Positions 1 to 4,959 of a DNA stretch of 5,696 nucleotides are shown piece after piece; within the stretch, counting starts at the first letter, position 1, and each line of letters opens with the position of its first letter. The notes beneath the pieces were generated by a model. The model saw only the letters and a list, made by a program, of their open reading frames with translations, made no database searches and was not told where the DNA came from. The translations under genes and the position numbers were made by a program. Source of the stretch: Ruminococcaceae bacterium UBA4958 (GTDB lineage: Bacteria; Bacillota; Clostridia; Oscillospirales; Acutalibacteraceae); the NCBI GenBank assembly GCA_002397355.1, contig DHAI01000016.1:23881-29576 (forward strand), in the 5' to 3' direction.

Positions 1-15
1 GCTGCTATTTTCACG

Positions 16-44
16 TTGACAAACAGCGTCCTGCGTATTATAAT
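16..44 (+). promoter_or_regulatory. sigma-A-type promoter of the feo operon
   Basis: The -35 box TTGACA (16-21) and the -10 box TATAAT (39-44) both match the sigma-70/sigma-A consensus exactly and are separated by the optimal 17 bases. Transcription should start near 51, leaving a leader of about 42 bases before the feoA ATG at 93. A promoter this strong is expected to need a repressor, and a candidate operator lies directly over the predicted start. The boxes are read from the sequence; activity and start site are inferred. Confidence 0.88.
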
Positions 45-52
45 GGATCAAT

Positions 53-68
53 GTTAGCAATGCCTAAC
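53..68. promoter_or_regulatory. candidate metalloregulator operator (imperfect inverted repeat)
   Basis: GTTAG (53-57) and CTAAC (64-68) are perfect 5-bp inverted arms around a 6-base centre. They sit just downstream of the feo -10 box, over the predicted transcription start. Half-sites of the TTAG/CTAA type resemble DtxR/IdeR-family iron boxes, but the spacing is not the classical 19-mer, and no good Fur box is seen. Position and symmetry fit a repressor site shutting feoAB off when iron is plentiful. The regulator's identity is a guess. Confidence 0.4.
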
Positions 69-92
69 TTATAATGACGGAGGGTACCGGAC

Positions 93-332
93 ATGGCGGA
101 AAGAACGCTGGACAGCCTGCCGATCGGACGACAGGCCAGGATTGTGCAGGTGAAGGGCCGGGGAGCGCTTCGGCGCAGGCTGCTGGATATGGGGCTTACG
201 CCGCACACGAAAATCATGGTCCGAAAGGTGGCTCCGCTGGGGGACCCGATCCAGATCCAGCTGCGGGGTTATGAGCTCACGCTGCGTGTCGACGATGCGA
301 AGAATATTGTGATCGAGGGGGAAGGCAAATGA
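93..332 (+). CDS. feoA: FeoA, ferrous iron transport accessory protein
   Basis: This encodes a 79-residue cytoplasmic protein of the FeoA family, a small SH3-like beta-barrel partner of the Fe(II) permease FeoB. Its length is typical (about 75-80). Recognisable family sequence includes LLDMGLTPHTKI near residues 30-41 and APLGDPIQIQLRGYELTLR near 47-65. The start is supported by GGAGGG at 79-84, 8 bases before the ATG. An earlier ATG at 74 is in another frame and gives no recognisable protein. The gene is first in the feo operon, and its TGA overlaps the feoB ATG (ATGA at 329-332), so the two are probably translationally coupled. FeoA is thought to modulate FeoB activity or assembly; its exact mechanism is unsettled. 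Nothing is unusual in this copy. Confidence 0.95.
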   Translation: MAERTLDSLPIGRQARIVQVKGRGALRRRLLDMGLTPHTKIMVRKVAPLGDPIQIQLRGYELTLRVDDAKNIVIEGEGK

Positions 333-2332
333 TTTTTGCCTTAGCGGGAAACCAAAACAGCGGCAAAACCACTCTTTTCAACCAGCTTACGGGCTCCAAC
401 CAGCATGTCGGAAATTTTCCGGGCGTCACGGTGGAGCGGAAGGACGGCGCCATCCGCGGCCACAATGCGGACACGGTCGTCGATCTGCCGGGGATTTATT
501 CGCTTTCCCCATACTCCGACGAGGAGATCGTCACGCGGGATTTCCTGCTGAAAGGCCACCCCGATGGCATCATCGACATCGTGGATGCGACGAACATCGA
601 ACGAAATCTCTATTTGAGTATGCAGTTGATCGAACTGGATATTCCAATGGTGATTGCGCTCAACATGATGGACGAAGTCCGCGCCAACGGCGGCACGGTG
701 AAGATCGCGCGGCTCCAGCAGGAGATCGGCGTGCCGGTAGTTCCCATCAGCGCCAGCAAAAACGAGGGGGTCGGCGAGCTTGTGGATGTCCTGCTGGAAA
801 CGGCGCGCACCCGCCGCCGGCCGCGCCGCCAGGATTTCTGCAGCGGCGCCGTGCACCGCACGGTCCATTCCGTGGCGCATATGGTGGAGGACCATGCCCA
901 GCGCATCCACGTGCCGCCCCGGTTCGCCGCCACGAAACTTGTGGAGGGAGACGAGCCGATGCGCCGGGCGCTGAGGCTCACGCCGAACGAGGTCGACATG
1001 ATCGAGCGCGACGTGGCCGAGATGGAGGGGGAACTGAAGACCGACCGGGAAGCGGCGCTTGCCGACATGCGGTATGAGTTTATCGAGCGGCTCTGCAGAG
1101 ATACCGTCGTGCGCATGGGCGAGTCGAAGGAGCACAAGCGCAGCGTGCGCATCGACAAGATCCTGACAGGGCGATATACGGCCGTGCCGATCTTTCTTCT
1201 GATCATGATGCTGATTTTCTGGCTGACGTTCGGCTTGATCGGAAAGGCGCTCAGCAACCTGCTCGCACAGGGCATCGACGCCCTCACGGGCGCAGTGGGC
1301 GCCGCTCTGGAAGCCTTCGGGACGAATCCGGTGATGAAGTCGCTGGTGGTGGACGGCGTGTTCGCCGGCGTCGGCAGCGTGCTCCAGTTCCTGCCCACCA
1401 TCGTGGTGCTGTTTTTCTTCCTCTCGATCCTCGAAGACAGCGGCTACATGGCGCGCGTCGCGTTCGTCATGGATAAGCCGCTGCGCAGGATCGGCCTTTC
1501 CGGCCGGAGCTTCGTGCCCATGCTGATCGGGTTCGGGTGCTCCGTGCCGGCCATCATGTCGGCGCGCACGCTTTCGAGCGAGCGCGACCGCAAAATGACG
1601 ATCCTCCTCGTGCCGTTTATGAGCTGCAGCGCGAAGCTGCCCATCTACGCGATCTTCACCGCGGCTTTTTTCCCGGAGCACGCCGCGCTCGTTATGATCC
1701 TGCTGTATGTTTTCGGCATTTTGATGGGCGTGCTGAGCGGCTTTCTCACGCGGAAGACGATGTTCCGCGGCAACCCGGTGCCCTTTGTGATGGAGCTGCC
1801 GAATTACCGGATGCCGAGCGCGAAGAGCGTTCTGCTCCTCGTGTGGGGCAAAGCGAAGGATTTCTTCGTGCGGGCGTTCACCGTGATCTTCACGGCCACC
1901 ATCGTCATCTGGTTCCTGCAGACGTTCGACGCACGCTTCAACGTCGTCGCGCAGGGAAAGGACAGCATGCTTGCCGCCGTCGGCGAGTTCCTCGCGCCGA
2001 TCTTCCGCCCGCTCGGTTTCGACGACTGGCGCATCTCCACGGCCCTGCTGACGGGCTTTACCGCAAAGGAAGCCGTCATCAGCACGCTGACGGTGCTGAC
2101 CGGGACGAACGCCGCCGGCCTCGGCAGGGCGCTCGCCGGCATGTTCACCCCGCTCACGGCGTTTTCGTTCCTGATCTTCACGCTGCTCTACACGCCCTGC
2201 GTCGCCGCGATCGGCACGGTGCGCCGGGAGCTGAACAGCGCGAAGAGCGCCGCCGGCGTGGTCGCGTACCAGTGCGTCTTTGCCTGGGTGGTCGCTTTCC
2301 TCGTCTACCGCATCGGGCTTCTTTTCCTTTGA
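329..2332 (+). CDS. feoB: FeoB, ferrous iron transporter with N-terminal G domain
   Basis: This is a 667-residue inner-membrane Fe(II) transporter. The N-terminal G domain shows G1 GNQNSGKT (residues 7-14), a G2 region around NFPGVT (29-34), G3 DLPG (52-55), G4 NMMD (112-115) and G5 SAS (141-143). A helical, charged linker follows (about 145-280). The membrane core begins near 286 after the family-typical DKILTGRY. It carries the paired gate motifs with conserved Cys: GFGCSVP (Cys404) and SCSAKLP (Cys433), and a third Cys in YTPC near the end (Cys624). It is shorter than the E. coli protein (773 aa) but in the range of Firmicutes FeoB, and appears intact. P-loop positions 9-11 read Q-N-S rather than the commoner P-N-S/C. 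Its ATG overlaps the feoA stop. The stop codon at 2330-2332 lies inside the left arm of a perfect inverted repeat. Confidence 0.97.
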   Translation: MIFALAGNQNSGKTTLFNQLTGSNQHVGNFPGVTVERKDGAIRGHNADTVVDLPGIYSLSPYSDEEIVTRDFLLKGHPDGIIDIVDATNIERNLYLSMQLIELDIPMVIALNMMDEVRANGGTVKIARLQQEIGVPVVPISASKNEGVGELVDVLLETARTRRRPRRQDFCSGAVHRTVHSVAHMVEDHAQRIHVPPRFAATKLVEGDEPMRRALRLTPNEVDMIERDVAEMEGELKTDREAALADMRYEFIERLCRDTVVRMGESKEHKRSVRIDKILTGRYTAVPIFLLIMMLIFWLTFGLIGKALSNLLAQGIDALTGAVGAALEAFGTNPVMKSLVVDGVFAGVGSVLQFLPTIVVLFFFLSILEDSGYMARVAFVMDKPLRRIGLSGRSFVPMLIGFGCSVPAIMSARTLSSERDRKMTILLVPFMSCSAKLPIYAIFTAAFFPEHAALVMILLYVFGILMGVLSGFLTRKTMFRGNPVPFVMELPNYRMPSAKSVLLLVWGKAKDFFVRAFTVIFTATIVIWFLQTFDARFNVVAQGKDSMLAAVGEFLAPIFRPLGFDDWRISTALLTGFTAKEAVISTLTVLTGTNAAGLGRALAGMFTPLTAFSFLIFTLLYTPCVAAIGTVRRELNSAKSAAGVVAYQCVFAWVVAFLVYRIGLLFL

Positions 2333-2393
2333 AAAGGAAAAAAAGCAGAACGGGGAATGCGGGAATTTTCGTTTGTTTTTTCCTTTTCAAAGG
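2326..2393. repeat. 18-bp perfect inverted repeat at the end of feoB
   Basis: The left arm CCTTTGAAAAGGAAAAAA (2326-2343) is exactly complementary to the right arm at 2376-2393, with a 32-base loop. The left arm contains the feoB stop codon. Each arm is itself nearly palindromic: TTTTCCTTT/AAAGGAAAA at 2322-2341, and CCTTT/AAAGG at 2382-2393. No T-tract follows the right arm, so it is not a textbook terminator. A weaker internal stem (AACGGGGA at 2349-2356 with TTTTCGTT at 2367-2374, including G-T pairs) is followed by a T-rich stretch and could act as a leaky terminator. It could protect the feoAB mRNA 3' end, attenuate downstream expression, or be a member of a dispersed repeat family. Confidence 0.75.
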
Positions 2394-2408
2394 CGTATCC
2401 TGTGGGAA

Positions 2409-2425
2409 GAGACGCTGAGCGTCTC
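2409..2425. repeat. short perfect palindrome (hairpin)
   Basis: GAGACGCT and AGCGTCTC are perfect 8-bp arms around a single G. In RNA this would fold as a 6-bp GC-rich stem with a 5-base loop. No T-run follows, so it is unlikely to be an intrinsic terminator. It lies between the 18-bp inverted repeat and the mini-gene start and may form part of a structured intercistronic leader, or bind a dimeric protein. The symmetry is certain; the function is unknown. Confidence 0.55.
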
Positions 2426-2444
2426 GATCTGCTTTCGGAATGAT

Positions 2445-2461
2445 CCCGCGGAAAGCGCGGG
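2445..2461 (+). promoter_or_regulatory. GC hairpin abutting the mini-gene ribosome binding site
   Basis: CCCGCG (2445-2450) pairs with CGCGGG (2456-2461) around a GAAAG loop. The stem ends on the first base of the GGAGGGGGG Shine-Dalgarno run (2461-2469). Folding could partly mask or position the ribosome binding site of the TTG-initiated gene at 2477. The stem is seen directly; regulation is inferred. Confidence 0.4.
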
Positions 2462-2469
2462 GAGGGGGG
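2461..2469 (+). promoter_or_regulatory. strong ribosome binding site that fixes the TTG start
   Basis: GGAGGGGGG lies 7 bases upstream of TTG at 2477. In this frame the only upstream bound is a stop at 2441, and no ATG or GTG lies between that stop and 2477. The TTG is therefore the only plausible start for the 50-residue membrane protein. Confidence 0.7.
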
Positions 2470-2476
2470 CTGCCTT

Positions 2477-2629
2477 TTGCGTCCGGTCGATTACGTCATC
2501 CTTGCCGGGATTCTCGTGCTCGTCTTTTTTGCGGGGCGGTACGCGTTCCGCCATCGAAACAGCCCGTGCGGCGGGAACTGCGCTTCCTGTCCGTATCACG
2601 CGGCCTGCAGGCGGAGGAAGAAGCGATGA
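2477..2629 (+). CDS. FeoB-associated Cys-rich membrane protein (small)
   Basis: This is a 50-residue protein translated from a TTG start with a strong Shine-Dalgarno sequence 7 bases upstream. It reads MRPVDYVILAGILVLVFFAG for its first 20 residues, a single hydrophobic helix (about 5-20). A cytoplasm-like basic stretch follows, then a Cys cluster SPCGGNCASC-PYHAAC with Cys31, 35, 38 and 44 (CX3CX2CX5C), and an Arg/Lys-rich tail. A short N-terminal membrane helix followed by a Gly/Cys cluster with CPY is the hallmark of the FeoB-associated Cys-rich membrane protein family, found next to feoB in Firmicutes. Its biochemical role is not established; handling of Fe(II) or assisting FeoB is the usual inference. 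It lies 144 bases after feoB. Its TGA overlaps the ATG of the HAD gene (ATGA at 2626-2629), implying translational coupling. The family call is from motif recognition and context. Confidence 0.88.
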   Translation: MRPVDYVILAGILVLVFFAGRYAFRHRNSPCGGNCASCPYHAACRRRKKR

Positions 2630-3252
2630 TCCGCAACCTGATATTCGACATGGGCGGGGTGCTGCTCGCCTGCGAACCCGAGGCTTTCGTCAGAAAATAC
2701 TGCCCGGATCCGCAGGACGCTTCTCTAGTGAACCGGCAGCTTTTCGGGGCGCCGGGATGGGTTGGGCTGGACCGCGGCACCGTTACGGACGAGGATTACC
2801 TTTCCCAGGTTCTCAACTGTGTCCCCACACGTCTGCGAACGGTTGCGTCTTATCTGTTTTGGCATTGGCATGAGATGTCCCGCCCGGATCCGGAAATGGA
2901 GCGTCTCGTGCGCGCGCTGAAAAAAAGCGGGAAGAAAATCTTTCTGCTTTCCAACGTGAGCGCGCGCTTTTACCGCTTTTACCGGAATATCCCCGCCATG
3001 CGGTATTTTGACGGAATGCTGGTCTCCGCGGACGTGCATTTCGTCAAGCCGGAGCCGGAGATCTACGGGGCGCTGTTCGACCGCTTCGGCCTGTCGCCGG
3101 AGGAATGCTTTTTCATCGACGACACGCTGCGGAACGTGAAGGCCGGGGAGGCGTTCGGGATGCCCGGCTATTGGTACCGGCAGGATATGGACGGGCTTGT
3201 GGCCGCGCTGCGGGCGGCCGGGATTTTCGCAGATCAGAAAAGCGGACGATAA
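2626..3252 (+). CDS. HAD-superfamily (subfamily IA, YihX-like) phosphohydrolase
   Basis: This is a 208-residue soluble HAD hydrolase. Motif I is FDMGGV (Asp8 nucleophile; the usual second Asp is Gly10, as in the DxGGV/DxGNV branch that includes E. coli YihX). Motif II is LLSNVS (Ser109-Asn110), motif III is VKPEPEIY (Lys141), and motif IV is FIDDTLRNV (Asp165, Asp166). An alpha-helical cap lies at about 15-90. The start at 2626 is chosen because GGAGG at 2613-2617 sits 8 bases upstream and the protein then begins directly at motif I. An in-frame ATG at 2440 would add 62 residues, without homology that I recognise, over the real mini-gene. Sugar phosphates or small phosphometabolites are likely substrates, but the true one cannot be read from sequence. 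Coupling to the feo mini-gene suggests co-expression with iron uptake. An intrinsic terminator follows. Confidence 0.9.
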   Translation: MIRNLIFDMGGVLLACEPEAFVRKYCPDPQDASLVNRQLFGAPGWVGLDRGTVTDEDYLSQVLNCVPTRLRTVASYLFWHWHEMSRPDPEMERLVRALKKSGKKIFLLSNVSARFYRFYRNIPAMRYFDGMLVSADVHFVKPEPEIYGALFDRFGLSPEECFFIDDTLRNVKAGEAFGMPGYWYRQDMDGLVAALRAAGIFADQKSGR

Positions 3253-3264
3253 AATGCTGTTTGG

Positions 3265-3307
3265 ATGCCGTATGGATTTGTTTTTGAGAAATCCATATGG
3301 CATTTTT
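3265..3307 (+). terminator. intrinsic terminator after the HAD gene
   Basis: A 15-bp stem forms between 3265-3279 and 3289-3303 (ATGCCGTATGGATTT with AAATCCATATGGCAT). It has one G-T wobble and a 9-base loop. A T-run overlaps the stem base and ends at 3307. It lies 12 bases beyond the HAD stop and ends the feo transcript. The AraC-type gene converges from the other side. On the minus strand the stem lacks an immediate T-tract, so termination there would be weaker. Confidence 0.9.
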
Positions 3308-3336
3308 CATTCCGGGGAAACGGGTTTTCCGCCGAT

Positions 3337-4209
3337 TCAGCTTTGCTCCGGCAGCCTGCCGGTTTTCAGCTGCCTTCGGAACTGGCCGGCGGATACTCCT
3401 TTGTAGTGGCGGAATGTCCGGATGAAGTAGCTCAGGTCGTTGAACCCGCAGCGCAGGGCGATCTCTGTGATGCTGCCGTCCGTGGTGCCCAGCAGTTCGG
3501 CGGCGCATTCGACGCGGTAATAATTCAGGTAGTCGATCGGCGTCCGGCCGGTGATCTGCCGGAAAACACGGCAGAAGTACTGCGGCGCCAGCCCGGCCTC
3601 GGACGCCAGCTCCGCTAAAGTCAGCGGGGAAGCGTAATCCTTCCGGATCCGGTCCAGCACACACTTGATGCGGGCCGCCCTGTTGCTTTCGGGGCCTTTT
3701 TTATGCGCCGGCCGGTAAAGGCGCTCCTGCAGGACCGTGCCGAAAAACTGCCACAGCAGTCCCGCGGTGACGAATTCATAGCCGGGCTGCTCTTTTTCCA
3801 TGGCTTCGAAAAGCCGGTCGACGATCCGCCCCGCCTTGCTGTCCGCCGGGAAACGCGTCCGGATGGCTTCCCCGGAACCGAGTTCGGCGCTGTACCGTTT
3901 TTGATAGACCGCGCTTCCCTGCAGGAACCGCTCCAGATCGAAAACGATACATTCGTAAATGCAGTTGTGAGGCGTCCCTCCGTGGACGAGACCGCCGGGG
4001 ATGAACGCCGAGTCTCCGACCGCAAGCTCGAAGGCGGTGCCGTCGAGCGTCAGGGAGAAGTTTCCGTGAAGGATCAGGATCAGCTCGCATTCCACATGCC
4101 AGTGGAACGGCATTTCGTACCGCGGATGCGCGGCGTCCACGTAGTAAAGCTCGATGGGGAAATCGAAAGTGCCTCGGCTCGCCTTTTCATGGATTGCAAG
4201 ATACCGCAT
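3337..4209 (-). CDS. AraC-family transcriptional regulator (cupin + double HTH)
   Basis: This is a 290-residue regulator. The N-terminal AraC-type cupin (about 15-95) contains FHWHVECELILILHGN (35-50) and the strand/turn GDSAFIPGGLVHGG (65-78), likely a sugar-sensing pocket. A linker follows to about 180. The C-terminal AraC DNA-binding domain has two helix-turn-helix units: LTLAELASEAGLAPQYFCRVF (197-217, first part LTLAELASEAGLAP) and SITEIALRCGFNDLSYFIRTF (246-266), with the family signature GF-N-YF-R-FRHYKGVSAGQFR. The start has GGAGGG at 4215-4220 (complement), 5 bases away. It is transcribed divergently from fucU-fucI, and its neighbours suggest it activates fucose or related sugar use. 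The inducer is not determinable. It is full length with no defects. Confidence 0.93.
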   Translation of the reverse strand: MRYLAIHEKASRGTFDFPIELYYVDAAHPRYEMPFHWHVECELILILHGNFSLTLDGTAFELAVGDSAFIPGGLVHGGTPHNCIYECIVFDLERFLQGSAVYQKRYSAELGSGEAIRTRFPADSKAGRIVDRLFEAMEKEQPGYEFVTAGLLWQFFGTVLQERLYRPAHKKGPESNRAARIKCVLDRIRKDYASPLTLAELASEAGLAPQYFCRVFRQITGRTPIDYLNYYRVECAAELLGTTDGSITEIALRCGFNDLSYFIRTFRHYKGVSAGQFRRQLKTGRLPEQS

Positions 4210-4250
4210 ACGCGCCCTCCGAAAATGTGAATATCATGCTGCTTTTTCTT

Positions 4251-4280
4251 ATTATACGACAAGCAAGCGGCGGAAAACAA
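4251..4280 (-). promoter_or_regulatory. promoter of the AraC-family gene
   Basis: On the minus strand, TATAAT (4251-4256, complement) is preceded by TTGTTT (4275-4280, complement) with an 18-base spacer. The -10 is a perfect consensus and the -35 matches at the TTG core. It lies about 40 bases upstream of the regulator's ATG. It also overlaps the region controlling the divergent fuc genes, so autoregulation is plausible. Confidence 0.65.
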
Positions 4281-4283
4281 CAG

Positions 4284-4289
4284 TATAAT
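4284..4289 (+). promoter_or_regulatory. -10 element of the divergent fucU-fucI promoter
   Basis: TATAAT at 4284-4289 is a perfect -10. The positions 17 bases upstream (4261-4266, AAGCAA) do not resemble TTGACA. A good -10 with a poor -35 is the usual architecture of a promoter activated by an AraC-family protein, which fits the divergent regulator. The predicted leader to the fucU ATG is about 80 bases. The promoter assignment is inferred. Confidence 0.5.
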
Positions 4290-4331
4290 TACAGGTAAGC
4301 CGGCAGCCGGAAATATTCGCAGGCCTCCCCG

Positions 4332-4355
4332 CCGGCGGAAGTCTGCGGCCGCCGG
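4332..4355 (+). repeat. GC-rich hairpin in the fucU leader
   Basis: CCGGCGG (4332-4338) and CCGCCGG (4349-4355) are perfect inverted arms around a 10-base loop, ending 5 bases before the AAGGAG ribosome binding site (4361-4366). Each arm lies in a further short palindrome (CGCCGGCG at 4330-4337, GCGGCCGC at 4345-4352). It may modulate fucU translation, but in GC-rich DNA such stems also arise by chance. Confidence 0.35.
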
Positions 4356-4375
4356 GACGGAAGGAGTGTGTCGAT

Positions 4376-4810
4376 ATGCTGAAAAATGTGCCGCCGGTTC
4401 TCAGCCCGGAGCTGCTGAAGGTCCTTTGCGAAATGGGGCACGGAGACGAGCTGGTGATCGGCGACGGAAATTTCCCGGCCGAGAGCGTCGGCAAAAACGC
4501 GGTTGTGATCCGCGCGGACGGTCATGGCGTCGCGGAGATCCTGGACGCCGTCCTCACGATGATCCCGCTCGACAAATACGCGGAGAATCCGGTCGCGCTG
4601 ATGAAGGTTGTGCCGGGCGATCCGGCCAAGCCCGAAATCTGGAACGACTACAAAGCCGTCCTTGCGCGGCATGGAGAAAATCCGGAAGCGATCGCGATGA
4701 TGGAACGGTTCGACTTTTATGAAAGGGCGAAAAAGGCCTACGCGATCGTCGCCACAGGCGAAAAGGCGATCTACGCGAATATCCTCCTGAAGAAGGGCGT
4801 GGTGCAGTGA
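4376..4810 (+). CDS. fucU: L-fucose mutarotase (FucU/RbsD family)
   Basis: This 144-residue cytoplasmic enzyme interconverts the alpha and beta anomers of L-fucose, feeding fucose isomerase. It aligns by eye along its whole length with E. coli FucU (140 aa). Shared blocks are SPELLKVLCEMGHGDE (10-25, with the conserved His22 of the family active site), the Asp30 region GDGNFP, IRADG (45-49), RFDFYERAKKAYAI (111-124), and the C-terminal TGEKAIYANILLKKGV with Tyr133 and Asn135. The FYERA and GNILLKKG-like blocks favour FucU over RbsD (ribose pyranase), and the neighbouring fucI supports this. AAGGAG at 4361-4366, 9 bases before the ATG, fixes the start. It is the first gene of the divergent operon, 149 bases before fucI. 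Confidence 0.92.
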   Translation: MLKNVPPVLSPELLKVLCEMGHGDELVIGDGNFPAESVGKNAVVIRADGHGVAEILDAVLTMIPLDKYAENPVALMKVVPGDPAKPEIWNDYKAVLARHGENPEAIAMMERFDFYERAKKAYAIVATGEKAIYANILLKKGVVQ

Positions 4811-4959
4811 GCCGGGGCCCGCGGCGGCGGCGCCTGCGGTTTCGGTCCGCCGGGTGATGGCGAAAGCCTCCTGTGCGCCCGGTCCGTCGTTGCGGAGAGA
4901 ATGAGAGAAAAAATCCACAGGAAACGACCTTAAAATATTTCGACGAAGGAGTGGCAGTT

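Noticed and set aside
36..54. Possible Fur box over the feo -10 region
   Set aside because: The AT-rich stretch resembles the Fur consensus only through the TATAAT itself, with too few matches and poor symmetry.
74..274. Alternative ATG-started frame overlapping feoA
   Set aside because: It is a low-complexity Gly/Ala-rich product in another frame, without a ribosome binding site. The feoA frame has clear homology and a well-placed GGAGGG.
341..1681. Long minus-strand open frame (446 codons) opposite feoB
   Set aside because: It lies wholly antisense to a well-supported transporter, is rich in His/Arg/Asp/Ala as expected of the complement of GC-rich coding DNA, and shows no recognisable domain.
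2373..2401. Possible internal promoter TTGTTT-17-TATCCT before the mini-gene
   Set aside because: Only 3 of 6 and 4 of 6 consensus matches, lying within the arms of the inverted repeat. Too weak to list.
1537..2418. Plus-strand open frame of 293 codons overlapping the feoB 3' half
   Set aside because: It is an out-of-frame reading of feoB with an Arg/Ala/His-rich composition and no family resemblance. The feoB frame keeps conserved motifs to its stop at 2330-2332.
3311..3331. Weak hairpin CGGGGAA/TTTTCCG downstream of the AraC-family gene
   Set aside because: It relies on G-T pairs and has no T-run on the minus strand, so it is not supportable as a terminator.
3703..4230. Plus-strand open frame of 175 codons opposite the AraC-family gene
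   Set aside because: Antisense shadow of a conserved regulator; no ribosome binding site and no domain recognised.
4811..4959. Terminator or separate promoter between fucU and fucI
   Set aside because: The GC-rich part (4811-4885) gives only imperfect stems without a T-tract, and TAAAAT at 4931-4936 lacks a -35 at proper spacing. Read as an untranslated spacer within an operon.
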